A stretch of DNA of 64,000 bases from Glaciecola sp. XM2 (GCF_018595715.1 NZ_JAHEOJ010000020.1:620001-684000); one strand, 5' to 3'. Counted from the first letter of the stretch, positions 9,413 through 19,442 are shown. The notes: generated from the letters alone by a model not told the origin. Numbers and translations: made by a program.

Positions 9413-9992
9413 TTTATTGTTTACAGTAGTATGTGTGTCAATGCTGTCACCAATCATTGTGATAATTGCTGTATTAGTCAGGGTAAACCTAGGTTCACCG
9501 ATTATATTTTCCCAAAACCGTCCTGGTCTACATGGAAAAATATTTAAAATCATGAAGTTTAGAACGATGCTAGACATCATAGACGAAAATGGAAACTTAT
9601 TACCAGATGATCATCGAATGACTCAATTTGGGAGATTTCTACGCTCAACCAGTTTGGACGAACTACCCGGTTTATTTAATGTATTAAAAGGGGATATGAG
9701 CCTAGTTGGGCCTAGACCGTTATTAGTTCAGTATTTGCCTCTTTATAGTGATGAGCAAGCGCGTAGGCATAATGTGCGCCCCGGTATTACAGGTTGGGCA
9801 CAAGTAAATGGTCGCAACGCAATTAGTTGGGATGAAAAGTTTAAGCTTGATATTTGGTATGTGGAGAATCAAAGTCTTTTACTCGACATAAAAATATTGT
9901 TGCTCACGGTTAAGAAGGTATTTGTTCGTGACGGAATAAGCGCTGAGGGACATGTAACTATTGAGCCCTTTAAAGGTTCTAATAATGACTAA
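9396..9992 (+). CDS. pglC: Initiating sugar-1-phosphate transferase (PglC-like)
   Basis: This 198-residue monotopic phosphoglycosyl transferase moves a sugar phosphate from a UDP-sugar to undecaprenyl phosphate, the first step of glycan assembly. It has one N-terminal re-entrant hydrophobic segment (residues 7-30), the KFRTM motif, the catalytic Asp-Glu pair in [17 protein letters not shown] and [14 protein letters not shown]. The size equals the minimal PglC type rather than the longer WbaP/WcaJ type. The start is taken at ATG 9396, where the hydrophobic N-terminus begins; the upstream in-frame extension lies inside the preceding gene. The neighbours PglD-, PglE- and PglF-like suggest a bacillosamine-type substrate. 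Confidence 0.88.
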   Translation: MKRLFDLLFTVVCVSMLSPIIVIIAVLVRVNLGSPIIFSQNRPGLHGKIFKIMKFRTMLDIIDENGNLLPDDHRMTQFGRFLRSTSLDELPGLFNVLKGDMSLVGPRPLLVQYLPLYSDEQARRHNVRPGITGWAQVNGRNAISWDEKFKLDIWYVENQSLLLDIKILLLTVKKVFVRDGISAEGHVTIEPFKGSNND

Positions 9993-10623
9993 AGAGTTAG
10001 CTATCGTCGGTGCAAGTGGTCACGGAAAAGTAATCGCTGATATGGCCGAGCAATTAGGTTTTACTGTAAAGTTTTATGATGATGCTTATCCATCTATAAC
10101 CCATATTGAACATTGGTCAATACACGGTACCTGTGCAGATTTGTTAGCCTTAATGAATACTGATAGTTTGATTAGTCACGACGCTGTTGTTGCTATAGGT
10201 AACAATGAAACTCGCCAGAAAATAACACAGCTACTACTACATAATCGCTTCAATCTTATTACTTTGGTTCACCCTACAGCGGTTGTGAGTCAATATGCAG
10301 AAGTCTCGCAGGGGGTTGTGGTTTGCGCAGGTGCTATTATTAATCCATTTGCTAAGATAGGTATTGGCTGCATTATTAACACTTCAGCCGTTGTTGAGCA
10401 TGATTGCAGAATTCATGAATTTGCGCACATTTGCCCAAATGCAGCGATTGCAGGGGGCTCTATTATTGGTAGTAGTAGTTGGATAGGAGTTGGCAGTCAA
10501 GTGAAGCAGTTAATACAAATTGGTACTAACTGTATGATTGGTGCTGGTAGTACAGTTGTGAAAAATATACCCGATAATGCAACGGCGTTTGGCTCTCCCG
10601 CCGTGGTAAAAGAAAGCAATTAG
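9985..10623 (+). CDS. pglD: Sugar O/N-acetyltransferase (PglD/NeuD family)
   Basis: The product has about 212 residues, with an N-terminal Rossmann-like part ([19 protein letters not shown]) and a C-terminal left-handed beta-helix of hexapeptide repeats. This is the layout of PglD, which acetylates UDP-4-amino-4,6-dideoxy-GlcNAc at N4. The probable catalytic histidine is in [18 protein letters not shown]. The ATG at 9985 overlaps the end of the sugar transferase by eight bases and places the Rossmann motif at the start of the protein. NeuD-type sialic or legionaminic acid acetyltransferases look alike, but the PglC/E/F-like neighbours favour the bacillosamine assignment. Confidence 0.85.
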   Translation: MTKELAIVGASGHGKVIADMAEQLGFTVKFYDDAYPSITHIEHWSIHGTCADLLALMNTDSLISHDAVVAIGNNETRQKITQLLLHNRFNLITLVHPTAVVSQYAEVSQGVVVCAGAIINPFAKIGIGCIINTSAVVEHDCRIHEFAHICPNAAIAGGSIIGSSSWIGVGSQVKQLIQIGTNCMIGAGSTVVKNIPDNATAFGSPAVVKESN

Positions 10624-10668
10624 AAACATGCGTTGTAATTTTTTTAGTATGTAATAAGTAGGAACACC

Positions 10669-11880
10669 ATGTTAAATACTCCATTTTCCCCCTGGCCTAG
10701 TTTCACGCAAGATGAAGCAGATGCCGTAAGTAGTGTTGTTTTATCAAACAAGGTAAATTACTGGACAGGCAGAGAATGCCGCGAGTTTGAAAAAGAATTT
10801 GCAGCATGGTCAAACAGTGAATTCGCTATTGCGGTAGCAAACGGTACCCTAGCCTTAGACCTTGCCCTTAAAGCGCTCAACATTAGTATTGGCGATGATG
10901 TTATTGTAACTCCACGAACCTTTTTAGCTTCTGTATCAAGTGTAGTGACTGCAGGCGCCACGCCAGTATTTGCTGACGTAGATGTAAACTCACAAAATAT
11001 TACCGCTGAGTCCATAAAAGCCGTTCTAACACCCCAAACAAAAGCAGTGATAGTTGTTCACTTAGCTGGAATGCCCGCTGATATGGACCCAATTATGGCG
11101 TTAGCTGAAGAATATAATTTTGCCGTCATTGAAGATTGTGCACAGGCACATGGTGCAAAATACAAAGGCCGCCCTGTAGGCTCAATTGGTCATATTGGCG
11201 CGTGGAGCTTTTGCCAAGATAAGATCATGACCACTGGTGGTGAGGGGGGCATGGTCACAACCAACGAAAAAAGCTTATGGTCTAAAATGTGGTCTTATAA
11301 AGATCATGGTAAAAGTTACGAAGCTGTATATGAGAGAGAGCATCCGCCTGGCTTTCGTTGGGTACATGATAATTTTGGTACTAACTGGCGCATGACCGAA
11401 ATGCAAGCCGTACTTGGGCGCCTTCAGTTAAAACGAATGCCAAGGTGGACAGAGTTAAGAAACGAAAACGCTAGTAAAATCAGGTCTACCCTTCAAGAAT
11501 TTGACTTTATAAGAGTGCCGAGCCATTGCTTTGAAGACTGCCTAATAAATTGTGAGCCTGCACAACGGTGTGTTCATGCGGCTTATAAATGCTACGCTTT
11601 CGTTGACAACAGTAAGCTCAATAGTCAATGGGACAGAGATCGCATTATGAATGAAATCTCAGCTAGGGGAGTGCCATGTTTTTCTGGCTCTTGTTCAGAA
11701 GTCTACTTAGAAAAGGCATTCGATAATACAACGTTTAGACCTATTCAAAGACTTCCTAATGCAAAGCTTTTAGGGGAAACAAGCCTCATGTTTTTGGTCC
11801 ACCCAACCTTGACAAAAAGTGAAATAGAACTGACTTGCGCAGTCTTACAAGAGGTCTTGACGGAGGTCGAGGCAAAATAA
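10669..11880 (+). CDS. pglE: DegT/DnrJ/EryC1-type sugar aminotransferase (PglE-like)
   Basis: This 403-residue PLP-dependent aminotransferase acts on keto sugars. Lys185 in FCQDKIMTTGGEGG is the expected Schiff-base lysine; NGTLALDLAL, VIEDCAQAHGA and HDNFGTNWRMTEMQA are family landmarks. With the upstream acetyltransferase and downstream 4,6-dehydratase it completes the route UDP-GlcNAc to 4-keto-6-deoxy, to 4-amino, to 4-acetamido sugar. A cysteine cluster (EDCLINCEPAQRC, about residues 285-297) resembles an insert found in some longer DegT homologues. A 45-bp gap with a GTAGGA ribosome binding site precedes the ATG. Confidence 0.87.
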   Translation: MLNTPFSPWPSFTQDEADAVSSVVLSNKVNYWTGRECREFEKEFAAWSNSEFAIAVANGTLALDLALKALNISIGDDVIVTPRTFLASVSSVVTAGATPVFADVDVNSQNITAESIKAVLTPQTKAVIVVHLAGMPADMDPIMALAEEYNFAVIEDCAQAHGAKYKGRPVGSIGHIGAWSFCQDKIMTTGGEGGMVTTNEKSLWSKMWSYKDHGKSYEAVYEREHPPGFRWVHDNFGTNWRMTEMQAVLGRLQLKRMPRWTELRNENASKIRSTLQEFDFIRVPSHCFEDCLINCEPAQRCVHAAYKCYAFVDNSKLNSQWDRDRIMNEISARGVPCFSGSCSEVYLEKAFDNTTFRPIQRLPNAKLLGETSLMFLVHPTLTKSEIELTCAVLQEVLTEVEAK

Positions 11881-11980
11881 AGTCTGAATGTTAGAGGCGA
11901 GCGTACTCCTTAAAATATTGTTTTTTCTTCAATTATGATTATAATTTCAGCGGTAAGCAATAATTAATGGGAAGAACTCA

Positions 11981-13975
11981 GTGGTCAAGGACGATTCACA
12001 TACAGCGAGGCTTTACGTGGCGAGAATTTTAAAATCAATTTTTGAGTCTACTCGCGCTACTAAACGACTAATCACACTCTCCGTAGACGCTATATCAATT
12101 GTGGGGTCCTACTGGCTTGCGCTTTTTATTCGTCTGGATACGAGCGCCCCTATCCTTAACTTTAGTTATTGGGTTGTACTTTTATGTGTACTTCCCATTA
12201 GTATTATAGTGTTCATTCGCCTAGGGTTATATCGAGCAGTCCTCCGCTACATGAGCTCAAAAGCAGTGTGGGCTATCGTTGCCGGCACTGCTTTTTCGAC
12301 TTCGGCTTTAGTGTTAATCGCGTTTTTTTCCAGCACAGAAATCCCGCGGACGATGCCTCTCATTTATGCTGCGCTTATTCTTTTATCGGTTGGTGGCGCA
12401 CGATTGATTATGCGCGCTTTAATTACTCAGTTTTCTGGCGGAAATAAGAGTCCAGTGGTTGTTTATGGAGCCGGCTCTGCAGGACGTCAGCTAGCCTTAG
12501 GCTTAGCAGCTGGTGGTGAATACTATGTGACCGCATTTATAGATGATGATACGGCCAAGCAACACGCTGTTATCCAAGGCGTGCCCGTCGTGAGTCCAAA
12601 AGCGCTTCGCCAGTTAATTATTGATGGAAAAGCCGAGAAAGTATTGCTTGCTTTGCCAAGTGCCACAAGAGCTAGGCGCAACGAAATCATAAACGACTTA
12701 GAGCGTCTTGCAATCAAAGTACAAACCATCCCCGGCATTCGAGATATGGTTGAAGGAAATTTCTCCAGCGGCGAGCTTTTAGATGTCGACATAGACGACC
12801 TTTTAGGTCGTGAACCGGTAACACCAATGCCACAGCTTATGGCGCAGCATATCACAGGGAAGTCGGTCATGGTAACGGGGGCGGGTGGCTCTATTGGTTC
12901 AGAGCTATGTCGCCAAATCTTAAAATACAAACCCTCTCACCTTGTTTTGTTTGAGCTGTCTGAGTTTGCGCTTTATATTATTGAAAAGCACCTATCAGAG
13001 TACATCTATAAAAACGGCCTGAACACAAAGCTGTTCCCAATTATGGGGTCGGTCCAGCGTATTAATAGGGTTGAAGCGGTTATGAAAAGCTTTGGTGTGC
13101 ATACTGTTTATCACGCGGCGGCTTATAAGCATGTGCCGCTTGTCGAGCATAATGTGGTTGAAGGTGTGCGCAACAACGTATTTGGGACTTATTACACTGC
13201 AAAAGCTGCTATTAATGCAGGTCTTGAAACCTTTGTGCTTATTTCTACAGATAAGGCCGTTCGCCCTACCAATACAATGGGCGCGTCAAAACGTATGGCT
13301 GAACTAGTGTTGCAGGCTTTGTCTCAAGCAAAAATCAACACTGGCACTAAATTCTGTATGGTGCGCTTTGGTAATGTACTGGGTTCTTCAGGTTCCGTTG
13401 TTCCTTTGTTCAGGCGCCAAATCAAAGAGGGGGGGCCAATAACGCTAACTCATGAAGATATCACCCGATACTTTATGACCATCCCTGAAGCGGCTCAATT
13501 GGTCATTCAAGCGGGCGCAATGGGTAAAGGCGGCGATGTGTTCGTGCTCGATATGGGCGAGTCGGTGAAAATAAAGTCGCTGGCTGAAAAAATGATTCGC
13601 CTATCAGGTCTTGAGGTTAAAGATGAAAACCATCCTAATGGCGACATTGAAATAAAGTGCACAGGCCTTCGTCCTGGAGAAAAGCTGTATGAGGAGTTAT
13701 TGATTGGCGATAACGTTTCAGAAACGTTCCACGAAAGAATTCTGACCGCCAATGAGGCGATGCTCTCTTGGGAAGATTTATCTCCTATTCTTGATAGACT
13801 CGACAAAGCCTGCCATAACTTTGATCATGAAGTCATAAGAGAAATACTATTGACCGCCCCAACAGGCTTTAATCCTACCGACGGAATTTGCGATTTGGTA
13901 TGGACTCAGCGCAACCCAGAAGCTGCGGCGGAGTCTCGCGACCCTCGCAAGCCAAAACTAAACGTAATCAAATAG
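11981..13975 (+). CDS. pglF: UDP-N-acetylglucosamine 4,6-dehydratase (PglF/WbpM family)
   Basis: This 664-residue inner-membrane enzyme has four N-terminal transmembrane segments (residues 30-145), a first Rossmann domain (VYGAGSAGRQ, 161-170) and a C-terminal SDR domain with TGAGGSIG (299-306) and the WbpM-type active site STDK...M...K (Thr423, Asp424, Lys425, Met433, Lys437). It converts UDP-GlcNAc to UDP-4-keto-6-deoxy-sugar. The chosen GTG start at 11981 gives the usual length; the nearby ATG at 11967 is out of frame. It is followed by a strong hairpin at 13980-14002. From here on the base composition is closer to that of the rest of the chromosome. Confidence 0.93.
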   Translation: MVKDDSHTARLYVARILKSIFESTRATKRLITLSVDAISIVGSYWLALFIRLDTSAPILNFSYWVVLLCVLPISIIVFIRLGLYRAVLRYMSSKAVWAIVAGTAFSTSALVLIAFFSSTEIPRTMPLIYAALILLSVGGARLIMRALITQFSGGNKSPVVVYGAGSAGRQLALGLAAGGEYYVTAFIDDDTAKQHAVIQGVPVVSPKALRQLIIDGKAEKVLLALPSATRARRNEIINDLERLAIKVQTIPGIRDMVEGNFSSGELLDVDIDDLLGREPVTPMPQLMAQHITGKSVMVTGAGGSIGSELCRQILKYKPSHLVLFELSEFALYIIEKHLSEYIYKNGLNTKLFPIMGSVQRINRVEAVMKSFGVHTVYHAAAYKHVPLVEHNVVEGVRNNVFGTYYTAKAAINAGLETFVLISTDKAVRPTNTMGASKRMAELVLQALSQAKINTGTKFCMVRFGNVLGSSGSVVPLFRRQIKEGGPITLTHEDITRYFMTIPEAAQLVIQAGAMGKGGDVFVLDMGESVKIKSLAEKMIRLSGLEVKDENHPNGDIEIKCTGLRPGEKLYEELLIGDNVSETFHERILTANEAMLSWEDLSPILDRLDKACHNFDHEVIREILLTAPTGFNPTDGICDLVWTQRNPEAAAESRDPRKPKLNVIK

Positions 13976-13979
13976 CAGA

Positions 13980-14002
13980 GGGGCTCTTACAAATAGAGCC
14001 CC
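13980..14002 (+). terminator. Hairpin after the PglF-like gene, possible transcription end
   Basis: A perfect 8-bp stem (GGGGCTCT / AGAGCCCC) with a 7-base loop lies five bases after the stop codon. No U-run follows, so it could be a weak terminator or a 3' processing or stability element rather than a classical intrinsic terminator. Confidence 0.5.
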
Positions 14003-14101
14003 ACAAAAAACTGTGATATATTCCCAACGTTATTTTTAGCGCGATCTAATGCTCTTTTGCGCTATTTGCTTCTCTGTGATTGAAGATAAAGGACCCCATA
14101 A

Positions 14102-15445
14102 ATGAAAGTAACCGTATTCGGAATCGGCTACGTAGGCTTAGTACAAGCCGCAGTACTAGCCGAGGTAGGCCACGACGTGGTATGTGTGGATGTTGACCAA
14201 AACAAAGTCGATAACCTAGAGAAAGGAATTATTCCGATTTACGAGCCGGGCCTTACGCCCTTGGTAAAAAGCAATTTTGAGGCAGGGCGCGTTCAGTTCA
14301 CTACCGATGCTGCTAAAGGCATTAAACACGGAGATATTGTATTTATCGCCGTGGGTACACCTCCAGATGAAGATGGCTCAGCAGATCTCAAATACGTCCT
14401 TGCTGTGGCGCAAACCATTGCGACGCACATGGAGTCGCATAAAATCGTGATCAACAAGTCTACCGTTCCGGTCGGTACTGCCGACAAAGTCACCGCAAAA
14501 ATCAATCAAGTGCAGCAAGACTTAAATAAAAGCGTGAGCTTTGACGTAGTATCCAACCCCGAATTCCTAAAAGAAGGCGCAGCGGTAAACGACTGTATGC
14601 GACCTGACCGCATTATTCTTGGCACCACGAGTGAACGTTCAGAAAAGAAACTCCGAGAGCTATACGCGCCGTTTAACCGCAACCACGATAAGATTATTGT
14701 GATGGATGTGCGAAGTGCTGAGCTTACCAAGTACGCTGCAAACTGCATGCTGGCAACTAAAATCAGCTTTATGAATGAGATTGCAAATTTAGCCGAGCTT
14801 TTTGGCGCCGACGTAGAAAACGTGCGTAAGGGCATTGGTAGCGACCCACGCATTGGCTATCAATTCATCTATCCAGGTTGTGGATATGGCGGCTCTTGTT
14901 TCCCCAAAGATGTGCAAGCGCTCGTTCGTAGTGCAACGGCTGTTGGTTATCAAGCAAAAGTACTTGAAGCGGTTGAGGCAGTAAACTATCGCCAGAAAGA
15001 AAAGCTCTTCGACTATATTATGCGCCACTACAACAACGATATTAACGGTAAAACCATTGCGCTTTGGGGGCTGTCGTTTAAGCCTAACACCGATGATATG
15101 CGCGAAGCCTCTTCACGGGTGCTTATGGAGAAGCTGTGGGAGCAGGGCGCGAAGGTGCAGGCCTACGACCCAGAGGCGATGGAAGAAACTCAGCGTATTT
15201 ATGCTGACAGAGACGATTTAGCCTTAATGGGTACCAAAGAGTCGGCATTAAACGGTGCTGATTGCTTGGTGATTTGTACCGAATGGCAGGCGTTTAGAGC
15301 TCCCGACTTTGACCTCATTAAGAATAAGCTAACCGACCCATTGGTATTTGATGGTAGGAATTTATTTGAGCCTTCGTTAATGTCGGAATACGGCTTGCAT
15401 TACTACGCAATAGGACGCGGAAAGTCCGTCCATTCAGTCAATTAA
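14102..15445 (+). CDS. ugd: UDP-glucose 6-dehydrogenase
   Basis: The 447-residue enzyme oxidises UDP-glucose to UDP-glucuronate in two NAD-dependent steps. The N-terminal Rossmann motif [10 protein letters not shown] (7-16) and the catalytic cysteine Cys266 in [12 protein letters not shown] are clear, and the length is typical of the family. GDP-mannose dehydrogenases share this fold, but the adjacent galU gene, which makes UDP-glucose, supports the UDP-glucose assignment. A 126-bp gap with the hairpin at 13980-14002 separates it from the preceding gene, so it may have its own promoter. Confidence 0.92.
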   Translation: MKVTVFGIGYVGLVQAAVLAEVGHDVVCVDVDQNKVDNLEKGIIPIYEPGLTPLVKSNFEAGRVQFTTDAAKGIKHGDIVFIAVGTPPDEDGSADLKYVLAVAQTIATHMESHKIVINKSTVPVGTADKVTAKINQVQQDLNKSVSFDVVSNPEFLKEGAAVNDCMRPDRIILGTTSERSEKKLRELYAPFNRNHDKIIVMDVRSAELTKYAANCMLATKISFMNEIANLAELFGADVENVRKGIGSDPRIGYQFIYPGCGYGGSCFPKDVQALVRSATAVGYQAKVLEAVEAVNYRQKEKLFDYIMRHYNNDINGKTIALWGLSFKPNTDDMREASSRVLMEKLWEQGAKVQAYDPEAMEETQRIYADRDDLALMGTKESALNGADCLVICTEWQAFRAPDFDLIKNKLTDPLVFDGRNLFEPSLMSEYGLHYYAIGRGKSVHSVN

Positions 15446-15467
15446 ACGGACCAATTAGGACACACAC

Positions 15468-16358
15468 ATGAGTCAAGTAAAAAAAGCGGTGATACCCGTT
15501 GCAGGGCTGGGCACGAGAATGTTGCCAGCCACAAAAGCCATCCCCAAAGAGATGCTACCAGTCGTAGATAAACCCCTTATTCAATACGTGGTTAACGAAT
15601 GTATTCAGGCTGGATTAAAAGAAATCATCTTAGTTACCCATGCCAGTAAAAATAGCATTGAAAACCACTTCGATACTTCCTTTGAGCTTGAGGCAACGCT
15701 AGAAAAACGTGTTAAGCGTCAGTTACTCGAAGCGGTGCAGCAAATTTGCCCGAAAGACGTAACGATTATGCATGTACGTCAAGGCGTAGCGAAAGGACTT
15801 GGCCACGCAATCCTCTGTGCCTTGCCATTAGTAGGCGATAGCCCGTTTGCAGTGGTATTACCCGACGTTATCATTGACGATGCGCATAGCAATCCTAAAA
15901 AAGACAATCTTGCTGATATGGTGGCAAAATTTAACACCAGCCGCGTGAGTCAGGTGATGGTTGAAAAAGTGCCTCAAGAAGATGTGCCCAAATTTGGCAT
16001 TGTAGACTTAGAGGGCAGGGAATTAGCGCCAGGCGAATCGGCCAAAATGCATAAGATGGTTGAGAAACCTGCGCTTGAAGATGCACCATCAGATTTAGCG
16101 GTAGTAGGTCGCTATGTATTAGCTGAAAAAATCTGGGACATACTCGCTAAAACGCCTCCGGGCGCCGGTGGTGAAGTGCAGCTCACAGACGCAATTGATG
16201 CTCTCATGGAGCATGAACAAGTTGATGCATATTACATGAAAGGCAAAAGTCATGACTGTGGCAGTAAGCTCGGTTACATGATGGCTAATGTTGAATATGC
16301 GGCTCGCCACCCTGAGTTGGGTGATGAGTTTAAAGCCTTTTTAAAAACGTTTTCATAG
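15468..16358 (+). CDS. galU: UTP-glucose-1-phosphate uridylyltransferase
   Basis: The 296-residue protein has the GalU signature at the N-terminus ([20 protein letters not shown], residues 9-28) and [11 protein letters not shown]. It makes UDP-glucose from UTP and glucose-1-phosphate in the cytoplasm. It follows ugd by 22 bases with an AGGA-type ribosome binding site, so both steps to UDP-glucuronate come from one operon. A strong palindrome lies after it at 16394-16425. Confidence 0.95.
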   Translation: MSQVKKAVIPVAGLGTRMLPATKAIPKEMLPVVDKPLIQYVVNECIQAGLKEIILVTHASKNSIENHFDTSFELEATLEKRVKRQLLEAVQQICPKDVTIMHVRQGVAKGLGHAILCALPLVGDSPFAVVLPDVIIDDAHSNPKKDNLADMVAKFNTSRVSQVMVEKVPQEDVPKFGIVDLEGRELAPGESAKMHKMVEKPALEDAPSDLAVVGRYVLAEKIWDILAKTPPGAGGEVQLTDAIDALMEHEQVDAYYMKGKSHDCGSKLGYMMANVEYAARHPELGDEFKAFLKTFS

Positions 16359-16393
16359 CCGCGTCATTTCGCGCGAGTGAAGATCGGGCGACA

Positions 16394-16425
16394 TCGGCTG
16401 CTATCGCTACTGTGATAGCAGCCGA
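16394..16425. terminator. Palindrome between convergent galU and ComEA-like genes
   Basis: A perfect 12-bp inverted repeat (TCGGCTGCTATC and its complement) with an 8-base loop lies between two convergent genes. It can form on both transcripts and is probably a bidirectional terminator, although neither side has a long U-run. Confidence 0.6.
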
Positions 16426-16442
16426 CTTCTCGCTACAGCCTC

Positions 16443-16745
16443 TTAGATGGTGACCGCTTTTGCTAAGCGCTCAACCATTTTCTCGCCAATTCCTTTCACG
16501 TTTGACAACTCAGCTGTTTGCTTAAAATTACCGTTTAGTTCGCGATACTCAACGATAGCTTGCGCTTTTTTCTCGCCAATACCCGGCAGGCTAACTAAAG
16601 TAGCAACATCTGCGGTATTGATGTTCACGAGGGTAATCGTTGCACTAGCAGGTGTAACTTGCTCATTTGCAAAGCTAGAACCGGTGAATGCGACAGTGCT
16701 GATAGCAGCAAACATAGCCGCTTTAAGTAAAGTAGTCAGTTTCAT
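16443..16745 (-). CDS. ComEA-like helix-hairpin-helix DNA-binding protein, exported
   Basis: The 100-residue protein has a signal peptide (MKLTTLLKAAMFAAISTVAF, cleavage probably after SSFA near residue 26) followed by a pair of helix-hairpin-helix motifs (LVSLPGIGEKKAQAI and LSNVKGIGEKMVERL). This is the layout of the short periplasmic ComEA proteins of gammaproteobacteria, which bind incoming DNA. The start is set at the ATG that begins the signal peptide, preceded by AAGGAGAG; the frame is open 20 codons further upstream but without signal features. It stands alone between convergent galU and the next gene. Confidence 0.85.
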   Translation of the reverse strand: MKLTTLLKAAMFAAISTVAFTGSSFANEQVTPASATITLVNINTADVATLVSLPGIGEKKAQAIVEYRELNGNFKQTAELSNVKGIGEKMVERLAKAVTI

Positions 16746-16901
16746 AAATCTCTCCTTGATTAAAATCGATGTGCCCAATGCACGGGAGATATCATAATTT
16801 GCCAAAACAACTCTGCATACTTGTCTACTAGTATTGTTTTTTACCTCACACCTAATGTGTTTTTACAGAGCAAACTTGCGATAAATTATATCAGTAGGCA
16901 C

Positions 16902-16934
16902 AAAAAAGCCCGCCTAACGAGGTTTCAGGCGGGC
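16902..16934 (-). terminator. Intrinsic terminator of the isocitrate dehydrogenase gene
   Basis: On the minus strand GCCCGCCT pairs with AGGCGGGC around an 11-base loop, followed by six Us. It lies 20 bases after the stop codon of the isocitrate dehydrogenase gene. Confidence 0.9.
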
Positions 16935-16953
16935 TGCTATCGTTTTCAAGTGC

Positions 16954-17961
16954 TTACAAGCGCTCTAACACCGCTTCAGTAAAATCACTCGTACCATGCT
17001 CGCCACCTAAATCACGGGTAGTGCGGTCGCCTGATTCGATGACGTCTTTCAACGCAGCTCTGATTTTCTCGGCTTTGTCGCCCATATTCAAATATTCAAG
17101 CATTTGAATAGATGCCAAAATTACCGATGTAGGGTTAGCTAAGTTTTTACCGGCAATGTCAGGTGCCGAGCCATGTACTGCTTCAAATATAGCGCAATCT
17201 TCGCCTATATTTGCGCCAGGTGCCATACCTAAGCCGCCTACAAGTCCTGCACACAAATCAGATAAAATATCACCAAATAGGTTAGTGGTGACAATCACAT
17301 CAAACTGGTGAGGATTCATCACTAACTGCATACAGCAGTTATCTACAATCATTTCGTCAGACTGAATATCGGGATAACGCTCGCCCACTTCTCTGGCGAC
17401 TTTTAAGAACAAGCCCGAGGTGGATTTTAGAATGTTTGCTTTGTGAACAGCGGTCACTTTTTTACGTCCTTCGCGGCGAGCTAGCTCGTATGCGAACACA
17501 ACGATTTTTTCAGCACCTTCGCGAGTGATTTTACTCATCGCTTCAGCTTCTTCGCCGTCAGCTGATACTGTTTGGCCTAAGCCTGAGTACATACCTTGCG
17601 TGTTTTCGCGCACGGTAATAATGTCGATGTCTTCGTAGCGTGCTTTTGTGCCTTTAAAAGAAAGCACAGGACGCAAGTTTGCGTATAGTTTAAATTGCTT
17701 ACGTAAGCTCACGTTGATAGAGGTAAACCCTTCACCGACAGGTGTGGTTAAGGGGCCTTTTAATGCGACTTTGTTTTTCGCAATCAATTCTTTGGTTTCA
17801 TCTGGTAAAAGTTCACCGTGATTTTCAAGCGCCATTAAGCCGGCATCTGCATAGTCGTATGCGAAGTTACATCCAACTTTATCGAGAATTTGTATTGCGG
17901 CGTCTATGATATCGGGGCCAATGCCGTCCCCGCGTATAACGGTGATGCTTTGTTGTGTCAT
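16954..17961 (-). CDS. Isocitrate dehydrogenase, NAD-type
   Basis: This 335-residue member of the isocitrate/isopropylmalate dehydrogenase family begins with VIRGDGIGP. Ser81, Asn83 and Arg87 (TSINVSLR) match the SxNxxxR substrate motif of isocitrate dehydrogenases. The cofactor site reads GSAPDIAGK; Asp268-Ile269 in place of the Lys-Tyr of NADP enzymes indicates NAD. It should catalyse the oxidative decarboxylation of isocitrate in the TCA cycle. Homoisocitrate or tartrate dehydrogenases are related but less likely. It is a single gene with its own terminator at 16902-16934. Confidence 0.88.
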   Translation of the reverse strand: MTQQSITVIRGDGIGPDIIDAAIQILDKVGCNFAYDYADAGLMALENHGELLPDETKELIAKNKVALKGPLTTPVGEGFTSINVSLRKQFKLYANLRPVLSFKGTKARYEDIDIITVRENTQGMYSGLGQTVSADGEEAEAMSKITREGAEKIVVFAYELARREGRKKVTAVHKANILKSTSGLFLKVAREVGERYPDIQSDEMIVDNCCMQLVMNPHQFDVIVTTNLFGDILSDLCAGLVGGLGMAPGANIGEDCAIFEAVHGSAPDIAGKNLANPTSVILASIQMLEYLNMGDKAEKIRAALKDVIESGDRTTRDLGGEHGTSDFTEAVLERL

Positions 17962-18071
17962 TATATTTCCTTGCAGTAGCGTTTTTGCGACGCGGTATTT
18001 TACCCTAGCAGACTAGCGAGAGGTAGTGCCAATAGCCAACATTGCGCGTAATTATACTAAACTACTAGACG

Positions 18072-19442
18072 TCAAAGCCCTTTTACCCGATAACACGGGT
18101 GGTATTCACTTCCAGGGAGCTTCATCCGACCTTGCTCGACAAATGAGCTAAGCAAGGTATCCATTTTTTCCATCAGTGACGGGTCGCCACTGATTTCAAA
18201 TGGACCTTTGTCTAGTATAAGCGATACGCCTTCTGCTTTTACATTCCCTGCAACAATACCTGAAAAGCACTTGCGCAGATTGGCTGCAAGTGAACATATT
18301 TCTTGGTCAAGATGCAAGTTGAGTTCTGCCATACTCTGATGCGTTGGCTCAAAAGGCTGCTGAAAGTCATCAGGGATATGCAGTCGCCAGTTAAAGTTAA
18401 AGGAGTCGCCATGGGCTTTACGATATTGCTGAACGGCCTTTTTAGAGTCACACATAATGTTAGCAACGGTTTGCTCGTCACCTACAACAATTTGGTATTT
18501 GTCTTGCGCTTCTTTGCCAAGGGTGGCGCCTACGAATGCGTCTATTGCGTCAAAGTATTCGCGTCTTTCAGCGGGGCCGGTCAATATTAATGGAATTTCT
18601 TGGTCTCGGTTCTTTTCGTGCAAAAGTAAGCCTAACAAGTACAAGAGCTCCTCTGCAGTACCGACACCACCTGGGAAGATAATGATGCCATGGGATACCC
18701 TTACAAACGCCTCTAGGCGCTTCTCGATATCGGGCATAATGATGAGTTCGTTAACGATTGCGTTAGGTGGCTCTGCTGCTATGATCGATGGCTCTGAAAT
18801 ACCCACATATCGACCCGTTTTAATGCGTTGCTTGGCATGGCCAATGGCCGCACCTTTCATTGGTCCTTTCATCGCGCCGGGTCCACAACCGGTGCAGATA
18901 TTAAACCCGCGCAAACCCAACTCATAGCCAACGGCTTTCGTATATTTGTATTCTTCTAGGCCAATGGAGTGACCTCCCCAGCATGTCACAAGATTGGCTG
19001 GCTCAGACAAACCAAGAGCATTTGCATGGCGCAGCATGTCAAAGACCATGTGCGTAATAAGTTCACTTTCTGCTGGTTGCTCTTTTAAAAATATGGGTTG
19101 TTTGTGTTTGCTGCTCATGTATAGCATATCGCGCAATACGGCGAATAAATGCTCATGAACGCCTGCAATCAATTTGCCATCCACAAAAGCGACTTGTGGC
19201 GGATTGATCAGCTCCATTTTGACACCGCGCTCTCTGCGCACAAGTCTTACATCAAAGTCTTTAAACTGTTTAAAGAGGGCGTGGGAATCGTCTTGTTCAA
19301 CGCCACTGTTTAATACCGCCAAACAACAGTTGCGAAATACTTGATACAGGTCTTTGGAGGTAGATGTGGCTAGCTGATTAACTTCTAGTTGAGATAACTG
19401 GCTCATCCAGCCCACTGGCTGGAGCTGATAGGTATTGCTCAT
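18072..19442 (-). CDS. ppnN: Nucleotide 5'-monophosphate nucleosidase PpnN
   Basis: The 456-residue protein has the PpnN (YgdH) layout: an N-terminal regulatory domain, a central LOG-type catalytic domain with GGHSIGLEEY and the PGGVGTAEELL motif, and a C-terminal domain. The E. coli enzyme cleaves purine and pyrimidine monophosphates to base and ribose-5-phosphate and is stimulated by (p)ppGpp. Its ATG follows the stop codon of the diguanylate cyclase with no gap (TAAATG on the minus strand), so translation is coupled. queF and ppnN are also neighbours in E. coli, but the cyclase between them is an addition here. Confidence 0.93.
   Translation of the reverse strand: MSNTYQLQPVGWMSQLSQLEVNQLATSTSKDLYQVFRNCCLAVLNSGVEQDDSHALFKQFKDFDVRLVRRERGVKMELINPPQVAFVDGKLIAGVHEHLFAVLRDMLYMSSKHKQPIFLKEQPAESELITHMVFDMLRHANALGLSEPANLVTCWGGHSIGLEEYKYTKAVGYELGLRGFNICTGCGPGAMKGPMKGAAIGHAKQRIKTGRYVGISEPSIIAAEPPNAIVNELIIMPDIEKRLEAFVRVSHGIIIFPGGVGTAEELLYLLGLLLHEKNRDQEIPLILTGPAERREYFDAIDAFVGATLGKEAQDKYQIVVGDEQTVANIMCDSKKAVQQYRKAHGDSFNFNWRLHIPDDFQQPFEPTHQSMAELNLHLDQEICSLAANLRKCFSGIVAGNVKAEGVSLILDKGPFEISGDPSLMEKMDTLLSSFVEQGRMKLPGSEYHPCYRVKGL

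Noticed and set aside
16443-16805. Longer start for the ComEA-like protein at 16805
   Set aside because: The first 20 residues would precede a complete signal peptide, and the ribosome binding site is placed for the start at 16745.
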